Source: F23-D06 sp002392325 (GTDB lineage: Bacteria > Bacteroidota > Bacteroidia > Bacteroidales > WCHB1-69). From it: a stretch of DNA of 45,234 nucleotides. The notes under the pieces are model-generated. The model made no database searches. It saw only the letters and a program-made list of their open reading frames with translations, and was not told the origin of the DNA. Position numbers and translations under genes: made by a program. The DNA is taken from NCBI GenBank assembly GCA_946624065.1, contig CAMORT010000014.1, forward strand, positions 1 to 45,234, in the 5' to 3' direction. Positions 1 to 7,751 of this stretch are shown here, piece by piece (position 1 is the stretch's first letter; the number at the start of each line of letters is the position of its first letter).

Positions 1-261
1 TTCGTCGGCATCGTGCTCCAGGTGGCCCACATCGGTGATGTTGCGCACATAGCGCACCTTATAGCCGATGTGCGTGAGATAGCGGAACACCAGGTCGAAG
101 GTCACCGCCGGACGCGCGTGGCCCAGGTGGGGTTCGCCATAGACGGTCGGACCGCACACATACAAGCCCACATGGTCGGGAACGATGGGGTTAAGCAGTT
201 CTTTTCTCTTGGATAAAGTGTTGAATAATAAAACTTTGCCTTTGTTGTCGGTAGGAATCAT
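1..261 (-). CDS. cysS: cysteinyl-tRNA synthetase, N-terminal 87 residues (gene runs off the left edge)
   Basis: Cysteinyl-tRNA synthetase charges tRNA-Cys in the cytoplasm. The reverse strand translates from ATG at 261 and shows the class I signature of CysRS: YVCGPTVYGEPHLGHARP, which holds the zinc-binding Cys and the HIGH-like motif (here HLGH), followed by the conserved FRYLTHIGYKVRYVRNITD and VGHLEHDADE. The frame stays open to base 1, so the catalytic core and anticodon domain lie outside the window. The ATG at 261 is the only start between a good -7 box (295-303) and the conserved block, giving a short unstructured leader. The identification is firm; the rest of the gene cannot be judged. 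Confidence 0.93.
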   Translation of the reverse strand, partial: MIPTDNKGKVLLFNTLSKRKELLNPIVPDHVGLYVCGPTVYGEPHLGHARPAVTFDLVFRYLTHIGYKVRYVRNITDVGHLEHDADE

Positions 262-294
262 ATCAATATGGGTTAGGTTCGTGTTATTTAGGTT

Positions 295-303
295 GCAAAG
301 ATA
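295..303 (-). promoter_or_regulatory. Bacteroidota -7 box of cysS
   Basis: The reverse strand reads TATCTTTGC, a match to TAnnTTTG, about 35 bases before the cysS ATG. A TTG lies upstream near the expected -33 distance. Confidence 0.6.
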
Positions 304-403
304 CAAATTTTCTGCAAGTGGGTATTACTTGATTGTTGCAACTCTATTTGATATTTTGTATTGGATATATTTACTCATAAATATTTTTTTATAATAAAGG
401 TTC

Positions 404-435
404 TTGCGGAAATGAACTTTTATGTTTATTTTTGC
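404..435 (+). promoter_or_regulatory. promoter of the short ORF / XRE pair
   Basis: A TTG at 404-406 and a TATTTTTGC -7 box at 427-435 are separated by 20 bases, the spacing usual for the phylum's housekeeping promoters. The first ATG follows 21 bases after the -7 box. Confidence 0.6.
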
Positions 436-456
436 AGTCTCAAAATATTTTAAATT

Positions 457-621
457 ATGAAACAAAATTTATTAGTTGAATTATTGGAAGATGGGAGTAA
501 GGTTAGTTTTTACTCTCCTCGTTTTGACGGTGAGGAATACACCGAATTTGAAAAGTTTCTTCTTGAATCATCATTACAATCAATGGCACAAAATTACTGG
601 GACCATTGTCTTTTATTATAG
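457..621 (+). CDS. 54-residue ORF upstream of an antitoxin-like gene; possible remnant toxin
   Basis: A short frame opens 21 bases after a good promoter and ends 25 bases before the XRE gene, so the two should share one transcript. The product begins MKQNLLVELLEDGSKV and continues with FYSPRFDGEEYTEFEKFL before a stop after ...YWDHCLLL. This start resembles, from memory, the N-terminus of RelE/ParE-type toxins that sit directly upstream of XRE antitoxins in Bacteroidales, but those proteins are about 100-120 residues and continue into a basic RNase-like core that is missing here. It may therefore be a truncated toxin, or an unrelated small protein. The existence of translation is plausible; the function is a guess. 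Confidence 0.5.
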   Translation: MKQNLLVELLEDGSKVSFYSPRFDGEEYTEFEKFLLESSLQSMAQNYWDHCLLL

Positions 622-646
622 AATTGGAAGAATAAAATAGAATAAT

Positions 647-928
647 ATGAAAACCAACAAGTTGTTAGATGAGATCAGACAGACTGTGACGCCAGAAATG
701 AAGTGTCAGATGGAATTGTCGGTTATGATTGCTAACCGTATCTATGAAATTTTGGAGGAAAAAGGGCTTTCACAGAAAGATCTGGCACATGTTCTCGGAA
801 AAACGGAAACGGAGGTTAGTCGGTGGTTGTCAGGTACCCATAACATGACCTTGGCAACTATAGCCAAAATTTCCACTGCTCTAGACACAGACATAGTTAA
901 GGTGCCCGTACGCAAGAAGCATTTATAA
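647..928 (+). CDS. XRE-family helix-turn-helix protein, antitoxin-like
   Basis: A 93-residue DNA-binding protein. Residues about 28-80 form a Cro/C1-type helix-turn-helix (IANRIYEILEEKGLSQKDLA, then LGKTETEVSRWLSGTHN and LATIAKISTALD). The N-terminal segment MKTNKLLDEIRQTVTPEMKC and the short basic tail fit the antitoxin partners of HigB/RelE-type toxins in Bacteroidales. It has no promoter of its own and lies 25 bases after the 54-residue ORF, the usual toxin-first order for higBA-like pairs. If the upstream ORF is a broken toxin, this is an orphan antitoxin. The DNA-binding role is well supported; the toxin-antitoxin role is inference from order and family. Confidence 0.8.
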   Translation: MKTNKLLDEIRQTVTPEMKCQMELSVMIANRIYEILEEKGLSQKDLAHVLGKTETEVSRWLSGTHNMTLATIAKISTALDTDIVKVPVRKKHL

Positions 929-976
929 CGGTGTGTCGGAAAATAGTATTATCCCCGACAAGTTTGATAAAAATAC

Positions 977-2737
977 CTATACAAACAACTGCTCAATCTG
1001 CTCCTTGTATTTCTCCAAGAGCACATTGCGCTTGAGCTTGAGGGTGGGGGTGAGCTCGCCGGTTTGGATGGACCACTCGTATCCGATCAGGATGAAACGC
1101 TTGATCTTCTCCGTTTCTCCGAAGAATGTATTGTAGTGGTCAATGATCTTCTTGAACTTCTTCAGCACCTCCGGATGCTTCACCATCTCCTCATTAGTGG
1201 TATAGTCGATGTCTTTGTTCTGGCACCAGGAACGCAAGTCAGCGAAGTTGGGCACGATGAGGGCGGCGGCAAACTGCTTGTTTTCGCCCACCACCATGAT
1301 GCTGTCCACCAACGAATCCTCCGCCACTTTGTTCTCTAAAATAGTGGGGACCACATATTTACCGAAGGCGGTCTTGAACATTTCCTTCTTTCTTCCGGTA
1401 ATCTTGAGTCTTCCTTCAGGCGTGAGTTTCCCAAGGTCGCCGGTATGCAGCCAACCGTCCTTGTCGATGGCTTCGGCGGTCTGCTCAGGGGCTTTGTAGT
1501 AGCCCTTCATCACATGTGCGCCTTTGGTGAGGATCTCTCCGTCCTCCGCAATGCGCACCTGCGTGCCGGGAAGCACGTGGCCTGCCGTGCCGAACTCTAA
1601 TCCGCCTTTGAAGAAGTCGCTCACCGCAATGACGGGTGCCGATTCCGTGGTGCCGTAACCTTCCACCACACGCACGCCCATGGCCCAGAAAACCTTGGAA
1701 ATCAAGGGCTGGATGGCGGCGCCGCCCGTGACGATCACATCCAAATTGCCGCCCAAGGCCTTGTACCACTGGTTCAGAACCAGTTTGCGCGCCAGTTTCA
1801 GCTTGCGGAAATAGGATTTGCTTTGGTTGAAATCGAAATTCTGTGCAATATCATTTGCCCAGAAGAAAATCCTGCGCTTGACACCCTCCAGTTTGCGGCC
1901 CCGCGCGAGAATCTTGTCGTACATCTTCTCCAAAAGACGCGGCACCGAAGTGAAAATGTCGGGCTGCAACTCCACCAACTCTTCCTGAATTTTCGCCAGG
2001 TTGTCGTTGTAGTAGATGGGAATGCCCAAATATTGCCAAGTGTAGTTCATCATGCGCTCATATACATGACACAGAGGCAGATAACTCAAGATACGGTTGT
2101 TGTTCTTGACCGGAATGATGGGCAAAACGCCGTATATGTTGGTGAGGAAATTGCGGTGGGTGAGCATCACGCCCTTCGGATTGCCCGTGGTACCGGAGGT
2201 GTAAACGATAGACACCACATCATCGGTGGTGATGCTGTCCTTGATTTGCTGCAGGTATTCTGGACTCGGATTGGCACGTCCGAGTTCAATCAACTCGTTC
2301 AGGTGGCGGTATCCGCGCAGGTTCCGGAAGGTATAGACCTTGTCGGTGAGCGAAGGGATGCCTTCGATGATGGTGTTGATTTTGCGCAGCAATTCCCATC
2401 CGGACACGAAAATGAGTTTCACATCCGCATGGTTGAGGATGTACTGGTAGTCGCTTTCGCTGATGGTGGGGTAGATGGCCACATGAATGGCCCCAATCTG
2501 CATGATGGCCATGTCGAGGAAGTTCCATTCCGGGCGGTTCGGCGTGATAGTGGCGATACAATCGCCCCGCTTGATGCCCAATTGCAGCAGTCCGTAGGAG
2601 ATGTTGTTGACCTTGTCAACATAATCCTTGGTGCTGTGCTTAATCCAGAGGCCATTCTCTTTCCCGCAGAGCGCATCCTCCTTGGGGAATTCCTTCAGGT
2701 CTCGTTCAAGTATATCAAATAGTCTGGTTATTTCCAT
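977..2737 (-). CDS. fadD: long-chain fatty acid--CoA ligase (AMP-dependent synthetase)
   Basis: An acyl-activating enzyme of 586 residues that forms acyl-AMP and then acyl-CoA from a fatty acid. It carries the AMP-binding P-loop YTSGTTGNPKGVMLTHRNF, the adenine-site motif VVEGYGTTESAP, and the hinge and catalytic-lysine region LHTGDLGKLTPEGRLKITGR with the later KYVVPTILE. The form resembles the bacterial long-chain acyl-CoA synthetases of about 600 residues. The longest open frame starts with TTG at 2779, but the -7 box TATTTTTGC at 2758-2766 lies inside that extension, so the ATG at 2737 (MEITRLFDIL) is the start chosen. The gene follows an ECF sigma factor on the same strand but appears to have its own promoter inside that gene's last codons. 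Confidence 0.9.
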   Translation of the reverse strand: MEITRLFDILERDLKEFPKEDALCGKENGLWIKHSTKDYVDKVNNISYGLLQLGIKRGDCIATITPNRPEWNFLDMAIMQIGAIHVAIYPTISESDYQYILNHADVKLIFVSGWELLRKINTIIEGIPSLTDKVYTFRNLRGYRHLNELIELGRANPSPEYLQQIKDSITTDDVVSIVYTSGTTGNPKGVMLTHRNFLTNIYGVLPIIPVKNNNRILSYLPLCHVYERMMNYTWQYLGIPIYYNDNLAKIQEELVELQPDIFTSVPRLLEKMYDKILARGRKLEGVKRRIFFWANDIAQNFDFNQSKSYFRKLKLARKLVLNQWYKALGGNLDVIVTGGAAIQPLISKVFWAMGVRVVEGYGTTESAPVIAVSDFFKGGLEFGTAGHVLPGTQVRIAEDGEILTKGAHVMKGYYKAPEQTAEAIDKDGWLHTGDLGKLTPEGRLKITGRKKEMFKTAFGKYVVPTILENKVAEDSLVDSIMVVGENKQFAAALIVPNFADLRSWCQNKDIDYTTNEEMVKHPEVLKKFKKIIDHYNTFFGETEKIKRFILIGYEWSIQTGELTPTLKLKRNVLLEKYKEQIEQLFV

Positions 2738-2757
2738 TATACCGTATTTTTTAGGCG

Positions 2758-2766
2758 GCAAAAATA
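2758..2766 (-). promoter_or_regulatory. -7 box of fadD
   Basis: The reverse strand reads TATTTTTGC 21 bases before the ATG at 2737. It decides the start codon, since the longer TTG-initiated frame would begin upstream of the promoter box. The -33 element is weak. Confidence 0.55.
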
Positions 2767-2775
2767 CATCTTTTT

Positions 2776-3384
2776 TCAAATGGCGTTGCGCACGTTCACC
2801 ATGAGCTGGGAGAGCATGTTCTTGGCGCGCAGCAGCTGTATCTTGACATTGGAAAGACTGATGTTCAATCTTTCAGATATTTCTTCGTACGAAAGGTCCT
2901 CGAAATAGCGGAGTTCCACCACTTTGCGGTACTTGTCGGGCAACTGCCTCACCGCCAGTCGCAGCATCTCCACGCGCTGCTTGTCCATCACATGGTCCTC
3001 CGGCGTTGGGGTGACCTCCGACTGCGTGTGTTCGATGAGTTGCTCCGGCTCATAGTCCGAGAGTTCGCTGTCCACACACTGCGGAATGTTGTTCTTGTGC
3101 CGGATGAAGTCGATGCTGTTGTTCACCGCGATGCGGAACAGCCAGGTGGAGAACGCGTATTGCGGCGAGTACTTGTCCAAATACTTGAACGCCTTGCCGA
3201 AGGTTTCCAGCGTCAGATCCTCAGCGTCGTCCGTGTTTTTCACAATCTTCACCAGGATATAATAAATGCTGTCGCGATACAGTTTCATCAGCTCGGCGTA
3301 GGCCTTCTGGTCGTTGTGGTCCAGGGCCTGCCGCAACAGGATGTAGTCGCGTTTGGCTTTTTCAGTGGTACAGGGATTCTCCAT
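2776..3384 (-). CDS. ECF-type RNA polymerase sigma factor
   Basis: A 202-residue sigma-70 family protein of the extracytoplasmic-function class. Region 2 is seen at about 25-95 (AYAELMKLYRDSIYYILVKI, then TLETFGKAFKYLDKYSPQYA and FSTWLFRIAVNNSIDFIRHK). Region 4 follows at about 140-195, beginning LPDKYRKVVELRYFEDLSYE and ending NVKIQLLRAKNML, the usual -35-binding helix-turn-helix. A short acidic linker joins them. Its ATG overlaps the stop of the upstream glycosyltransferase gene in TAATG, so the two are translationally coupled. No anti-sigma factor is next to it, and its target genes cannot be seen. Family assignment is secure. Confidence 0.92.
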   Translation of the reverse strand: MENPCTTEKAKRDYILLRQALDHNDQKAYAELMKLYRDSIYYILVKIVKNTDDAEDLTLETFGKAFKYLDKYSPQYAFSTWLFRIAVNNSIDFIRHKNNIPQCVDSELSDYEPEQLIEHTQSEVTPTPEDHVMDKQRVEMLRLAVRQLPDKYRKVVELRYFEDLSYEEISERLNISLSNVKIQLLRAKNMLSQLMVNVRNAI

Positions 3385-4514
3385 TATTGAAATTTATGGT
3401 GATAGATTTGGGCTGACAGGAAATATAACGGATTCATTACGGCAAATATTATGTCGTAGAGCAGCAGGAACGGGATGACTTGTTTCTCGTTGAGTTTCTT
3501 GGCGGCGAAACCATAGACCAGGTACTGGCTGAGGAGCCGCGCTGCGGCGATGCCCAGGATGGTGAACAGCAGCGGTTTGTTGGCTAACGAGCCGAGAATG
3601 GCGAGTACGAGGCAAACATAGAACAGCAGGTTCAGAATGGCGTAGAAACCAAGCAGCAGGCGGTTTTTGAGCGTGTTGAAATGACGGGTGTAGTAAAGCC
3701 CCATCTTGTGGTTTTTCCAGTAACTGTAGGGGATTTTGTGCTGCGACAGGACGAAGGATTCGGGCGAGAACTCCACCGCCGTATTCTGGCGGGTGGCCGC
3801 GCGCGAGATGAAGATGTCCTCCTCACCGCAACTGATGTGGTTGTGGGAGGCGAAACCCTGCTGGGCGTAAAACAGTGTCTTGGTGAACGCGATGTTGCGT
3901 ATGTCACCACGGTAGGTGGAATGGCACATGGCCAACGAGAAATACTGGATGGCGTTGTGCAATGTGTCGAAATGTAATAATCTGTTAAACAGATTGTTGC
4001 GCTTTTCATACGAACTGTATCCCAATACAATTTGCTTTTGGGATACGAAGTTCTCGGCCATTTTCTCCAGCCAGTGCGATGAAGTGGGGTAGCACTCCAC
4101 ATCGGTGAACAGCATGTGCTCGTAAGTGGCGCAGCGGATGCCCATGGATAGGGCGAACTTGCCTCCGCGGATGGTGGTCACCGCGCTCTCCAGATTCACC
4201 AGCTTGATGTTGCTGTACTGGCTCTGATACTCCTTCACCACCAGTTCGGATTGGTCGTGCGAGTGGTCGTTGACAAGTACCAGCTCAAACTGCGAGTATT
4301 GCTGGCTCATCATGCGCGGCAGGAACTTCAGCAGCGAACTGGCCGCATCCTTGATCACCACGATGACGGAAACCGGCACCTGCTGCATGGCCACCGCTTT
4401 CTTCTTCCGGGAGAAGGAGAAACGGGCGTACACTACAAAATAGTAGAGCAGTTGGAGTAGGGTGATGGAGCCGAAAACAATTAATATAGTGAGAGATAGC
4501 TTCTCTTCCAACAT
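3384..4514 (-). CDS. membrane-bound family 2 glycosyltransferase
   Basis: A 376-residue protein with an N-terminal membrane segment (about 8-29), a GT-A glycosyltransferase domain (about 46-260) and two or three membrane segments at the C-terminus (about 288-370). The nucleotide-sugar motifs are visible: VLVNDHSHD around Asp83, FTDVE around 137-140 in the place of the DxD, and CGEEDIFI as the acceptor-side acidic motif. The QxxRW motif of processive synthases is absent, so a single-sugar or short-chain transferase is more likely than a polysaccharide synthase. The donor and acceptor are unknown. It is the first gene of a unit with the ECF sigma factor, whose ATG overlaps its TAA. Confidence 0.85.
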   Translation of the reverse strand: MLEEKLSLTILIVFGSITLLQLLYYFVVYARFSFSRKKKAVAMQQVPVSVIVVIKDAASSLLKFLPRMMSQQYSQFELVLVNDHSHDQSELVVKEYQSQYSNIKLVNLESAVTTIRGGKFALSMGIRCATYEHMLFTDVECYPTSSHWLEKMAENFVSQKQIVLGYSSYEKRNNLFNRLLHFDTLHNAIQYFSLAMCHSTYRGDIRNIAFTKTLFYAQQGFASHNHISCGEEDIFISRAATRQNTAVEFSPESFVLSQHKIPYSYWKNHKMGLYYTRHFNTLKNRLLLGFYAILNLLFYVCLVLAILGSLANKPLLFTILGIAAARLLSQYLVYGFAAKKLNEKQVIPFLLLYDIIFAVMNPLYFLSAQIYHHKFQ

Positions 4515-4542
4515 AGGATAATGGTAGGTTAATAATTTGTTT

Positions 4543-4551
4543 GCAAAAGTA
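4543..4551 (-). promoter_or_regulatory. -7 box of the glycosyltransferase/sigma unit
   Basis: The reverse strand reads TACTTTTGC 28 bases before the ATG at 4514. It lies back to back with the tgt promoter 23 bases away on the other strand. Confidence 0.55.
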
Positions 4552-4574
4552 GTTTTTAGTTGAGATAAAAGATG

Positions 4575-4583
4575 TATTTTTGC
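4575..4583 (+). promoter_or_regulatory. -7 box of tgt
   Basis: TATTTTTGC lies 18 bases before the ATG at 4602. It lies inside the longer open frame, which argues against the earlier start. Confidence 0.6.
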
Positions 4584-4601
4584 CGCCTATTTATCAACAA
4601 A

Positions 4602-5735
4602 ATGAAGTTTATAATCGACAAAGAAGATGCCAAAAGCCATGCCCGTGCGGGCGTGATTACCACGGCACACGGCCAGATTGAGACGCCTATTTTCATGCCG
4701 GTGGGCACATTGGGAACGGTTAAGGCCGTGCATATCAAGGATTTGAAGGAACATATCAAGGCCCAGATTATCCTGGGTAACACCTATCATCTGTATTTGC
4801 GGCCCGGATGCGAGGTTTTGCGCAATGCCGGCGGACTGCACAAGTTCAACGGCTGGGACCGCCCCATACTGACCGACAGCGGCGGTTTCCAGGTGTTCTC
4901 ACTCAGCCATCGCCGCAAAATAAACCCCGAAGAGGGCGTCTGGTTCCAGTCGCACATCGACGGCTCGCGACATCTGTTCAGTCCGGAAAGCGTGATGGAC
5001 ATTGAGCGCGCCATCGGCGCCGATATTATCATGGCGTTTGACGAGTGCATCCCGTATCCGTGCGAGTACAACTACGCCAAAAAATCGATGGAAACCACCT
5101 TTAAGTGGTTGAAACGCTGCGTGAAACGGCTGGAGGAGACGGAACCGTACTACGGTTACGAACAATCGCTGTTCCCCATAGTCCAAGGCGGCATTTACCA
5201 CGATCTGCGCCTCAAATCGGCGGAGTATTGCGACTCCGTGAACCCCGACGGAATCGCCATCGGTGGGGTAGCGGTAGGGGAGCCCGTGGAGCAGATGTAC
5301 GAGATTGCCGACTTCTGCTGCAGGGCGCTTCCGAAGGACAAACCGCGCTATCTGATGGGCGTGGGAACACCGGCTAATATCATTGAAAATATCTCGCTGG
5401 GCTTGGATATGTTCGACTGCGTGATGCCCACGCGCAATGGCCGAAACGGCATGATTTTCACCTGGGAAGGCATGCTGAACATGCGCAACGAGAAATGGAA
5501 AAACGATTTCACACCCATAGACGCCGGCAGCGAACTTTTCGCCGACCGCGAATATACGCGCGCTTATCTCCGCCATCTGTATGTTTCTGACGAGATTCTC
5601 GGCCCGATGATCGGCAGCATCCATAATTTGCATTTCTACCTGGATCTTGTAACCACCGCCAGAAAGAAAATCCTCGATGGATCGTTCGCGACCTGGAAAA
5701 ATGAGATTCTCCCGAAGATATCGAGACGACTGTAA
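4602..5735 (+). CDS. tgt: tRNA-guanine transglycosylase without the zinc-binding cysteines
   Basis: Queuosine-pathway enzyme that swaps guanine 34 of GUN-anticodon tRNAs for preQ1. The 377-residue product has the expected TIM-barrel motifs: LTDSGGFQVFSL with the general-base Asp92, IAIGGVAVGEP, and FDCVMPTRNGRNG with the nucleophile Asp272. The bacterial zinc site is normally CxCxxC plus a later His. Here the three Cys positions are Ser310, Leu312 and Asp315 (SELFADREYTRAYLRHL), while the His in HNLHFY (341) remains. As far as I recall, Bacteroidota Tgt proteins commonly lack these cysteines. The ATG at 4602 is preferred over one at 4572 because the -7 box overlaps the latter and the length then matches the family. 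Confidence 0.95.
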   Translation: MKFIIDKEDAKSHARAGVITTAHGQIETPIFMPVGTLGTVKAVHIKDLKEHIKAQIILGNTYHLYLRPGCEVLRNAGGLHKFNGWDRPILTDSGGFQVFSLSHRRKINPEEGVWFQSHIDGSRHLFSPESVMDIERAIGADIIMAFDECIPYPCEYNYAKKSMETTFKWLKRCVKRLEETEPYYGYEQSLFPIVQGGIYHDLRLKSAEYCDSVNPDGIAIGGVAVGEPVEQMYEIADFCCRALPKDKPRYLMGVGTPANIIENISLGLDMFDCVMPTRNGRNGMIFTWEGMLNMRNEKWKNDFTPIDAGSELFADREYTRAYLRHLYVSDEILGPMIGSIHNLHFYLDLVTTARKKILDGSFATWKNEILPKISRRL

Positions 5736-5855
5736 TAGTACTGATATACAGTTATTTAAGTTCATAATCGTATTTAAATCACCTATGTCTTGCGCCCCTG
5801 TTTGTTTGTCTCATAATTTATATTATGTTAAATAGGATTTGAAGGGACAGGAAGA

Positions 5856-5881
5856 GGGGCATTTTTCGTGCCCCCTATTTA
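5856..5881. terminator. hairpin between convergent tgt and the Dpm1-like gene
   Basis: GGGGCA (5856-5861) and TGCCCC (5869-5874) form a six-pair stem with a seven-base loop, followed by a short T-rich stretch. The position between two convergent genes fits a terminator serving either strand, though the T tract is weak. The rest of 5736-5938 shows no gene. Confidence 0.5.
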
Positions 5882-5938
5882 TATGCATATTTTATATTCA
5901 AATATGAAGTCGTCTATGGAGTTGGGATTGGGAAATAC

Positions 5939-6682
5939 TTAGTTGTTGCGTATCTCCCGTTTCCATTTCTTCGTCCAGCTGCGCAATTTAAGTCCTATAA
6001 CGCCGAAAATGGCTTCACGGAAAATTCCGCCGCTCATCTTGGAGGTTCCCATCGTACGGTCACGGAAAATGATCGGCACTTCCACAATCTTGAAACCAAG
6101 CTTGTATGCGATAAACTTCATCTCAATCTGGAATCCGTATCCCACATGCTTGATAGCGTCGAAATTTATGGCTTTCAACACATTAGCACGGTAACATTTG
6201 AATCCTGCAGTAGTATCGTGCACAGGAATGCCCAGCACCGTGCGCACGTACATGGACCCGAAATAGGACATCATCAAGCGCCCTAACGGCCAGTTTACCA
6301 CACTGATACCCTGGCAATAACGCGATCCGATGGCCACATCGGCGTTCTGCTCCACACAAGCGTCGTACAAACGTTGCAAATCGTGCGGATCGTGCGAGAA
6401 ATCGGCGTCACATTCGAACATGAAGTCATAATCGCGGGCCAAACCCCAACGGAAGCCATGTATATATGCGGTTCCAAGTCCCAGCTTGCCGCTGCGTTCC
6501 TCGATGAACAACCGGCCCTCAAACTCAGGCATCAAGCTCTTCACGATGTCCGCTGTGCCGTCTGGACTGCCATCGTCAATCACTAAAATATGCACATCAA
6601 TCAAACCGAAGATGGTCCGGATGATGTTCTCAATGTTCTCTTTTTCTTTGTAAGTTGGAATTATTACCAGTCTTTTATCCAT
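5939..6682 (-). CDS. polyprenol-phosphate mannosyltransferase-like GT2 (Dpm1 type)
   Basis: A soluble 247-residue family 2 glycosyltransferase resembling dolichol/polyprenol monophosphomannose synthase, which moves a sugar from a nucleotide donor onto a lipid phosphate at the membrane. Motifs: VIIPTYKEKENIENII, VIDDGSPDGT, CDADFSHDP (the metal-binding DAD), the acceptor-side KHVGYGFQIEMKF, and FRDRTMGTSKMS, which is typical of the Dpm1 branch. The length matches single-domain Dpm1 proteins without the membrane extension. It lies 13 bases after the nuclease-family gene and is probably transcribed with it. The exact sugar is not certain. Confidence 0.88.
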   Translation of the reverse strand: MDKRLVIIPTYKEKENIENIIRTIFGLIDVHILVIDDGSPDGTADIVKSLMPEFEGRLFIEERSGKLGLGTAYIHGFRWGLARDYDFMFECDADFSHDPHDLQRLYDACVEQNADVAIGSRYCQGISVVNWPLGRLMMSYFGSMYVRTVLGIPVHDTTAGFKCYRANVLKAINFDAIKHVGYGFQIEMKFIAYKLGFKIVEVPIIFRDRTMGTSKMSGGIFREAIFGVIGLKLRSWTKKWKREIRNN

Positions 6683-6695
6683 AAGTTATTGAGTA

Positions 6696-7715
6696 TTATT
6701 TCGTTAAAACAAGATAAACCGGAAGGTGGTCACTGTAACCGCCCTGATACACGCCGCCGGCGAACATGCGGAACGGATAGCCCATGTAGGAACCGGATTT
6801 GGTGAACAGATAGTCTTTCCGGAAAACTTGTGCGGTTTGGTACTTGTAACCTCTTTCAGGATACACCAGTCCGCCTGACACAATCATGTTGTCCAGCATT
6901 TCCCAAGAATCGCGGTATGCGTAAGAGCCGATTCCGTCACGGTACAACTTCCACATCGGATTGAACAACTCGTTCTTAGCCAGATTTTTAGTGTTTGTTT
7001 TGGTGCCCAGGCACTCCATGATGGCTTTGGAATTCGGGTTGTCGTTCAAGTCGCCCATAAGGATGAACTTGGCACCGGGATGCTTGGCAGAGATATTGCT
7101 CCAGATGTCGTGCGACAGGTTGCCAGCGGCCAGACGGCCCGGCAGACTGCGCTTCTCCCCACCCGACTTTGACGGCCAGTGGTTCACCAATATATATAAG
7201 GTGTCTGTATTGTCCAGAATTCCGGTCATCAGCCATTGGTCACGGGAAATGAACTCGGGCTGGTTGGGCACGATAAGCGGAAATGCCGCTGTATCAATAA
7301 TATGGAAGCGTTTTGGATCGTACAGGAAAGAAACATCCACACCGCGTCTGTCAGGTGATTCATGGTGACAAACCTTCAATCCGTAGGGTTTCAGACGCTC
7401 CGTGGCGACTAAATCCCAAAGGACATGCTCATTTTCAACTTCAGAAACGCCCAAAACCACCAATCCGCCATCAAGTTTGGCTATGTCGGCAATTACTTGT
7501 GACAAACGGTCCAGTTTGTGCATATAGCGTTCCGAGGTCCATTGGTAATCGCCTTGAGGCAGGAACTGCTCATCGTTTTTGATCGGGTCATTGATGGTGT
7601 CGAACAGGTTTTCCAGGTTATAAAAACCTATAATGGCCTTATTCGGTGTGTTTTGCGCGAATATGGCGTTCAAACCCATCAGTAGAATGCAAATAAGAAA
7701 TCCTATTTTTTTCAT
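6696..7715 (-). CDS. secreted endonuclease/exonuclease/phosphatase-family protein
   Basis: A 339-residue protein with a signal peptide (residues 1-20, cleavage after FAQ) and one EEP (DNase I-like) domain. Metal-binding and catalytic motifs: FYNLENLFDT, GVSEVEN (metal-binding Glu), VNHWPSKSGG, MGDLNDNPN (catalytic Asp/Asn) and YSDHLPV (catalytic His near the C-terminus). The set is complete, so the protein should be active on a phosphodiester, but whether on DNA, RNA or a phospholipid cannot be read. Export implies action in the periplasm or outside the cell, for example nucleic acid scavenging. It starts 18 bases after its own -7 box and is followed closely by the Dpm1-like gene. Confidence 0.88.
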   Translation of the reverse strand: MKKIGFLICILLMGLNAIFAQNTPNKAIIGFYNLENLFDTINDPIKNDEQFLPQGDYQWTSERYMHKLDRLSQVIADIAKLDGGLVVLGVSEVENEHVLWDLVATERLKPYGLKVCHHESPDRRGVDVSFLYDPKRFHIIDTAAFPLIVPNQPEFISRDQWLMTGILDNTDTLYILVNHWPSKSGGEKRSLPGRLAAGNLSHDIWSNISAKHPGAKFILMGDLNDNPNSKAIMECLGTKTNTKNLAKNELFNPMWKLYRDGIGSYAYRDSWEMLDNMIVSGGLVYPERGYKYQTAQVFRKDYLFTKSGSYMGYPFRMFAGGVYQGGYSDHLPVYLVLTK

Positions 7716-7733
7716 GTAGGAAGAATTTTAAAT

Positions 7734-7742
7734 GCAAAGATA
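7734..7742 (-). promoter_or_regulatory. -7 box of the nuclease-family gene
   Basis: The reverse strand reads TATCTTTGC 18 bases before the ATG at 7715, in the short gap after asd. Confidence 0.6.
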
Positions 7743-7751
7743 CAAAAAAAT

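Noticed and set aside
934..960. TGTCGG ... CCGACA inverted repeat between the XRE gene and the fadD stop
   Set aside because: The stem is only six pairs with a 15-base loop and no T run; too weak to call a terminator.
1823..2722. 299-codon frame opposite fadD
   Set aside because: It is an antisense shadow with His- and Val-rich nonsense composition.
2738..2779. TTG start at 2779 for fadD, giving 14 more residues
   Set aside because: The -7 box TATTTTTGC lies inside this stretch, and a later ATG gives a normal N-terminus.
4899..5765. 288-codon antisense frame opposite tgt
   Set aside because: It is the shadow of a strongly conserved gene; no start signals or family features of its own.
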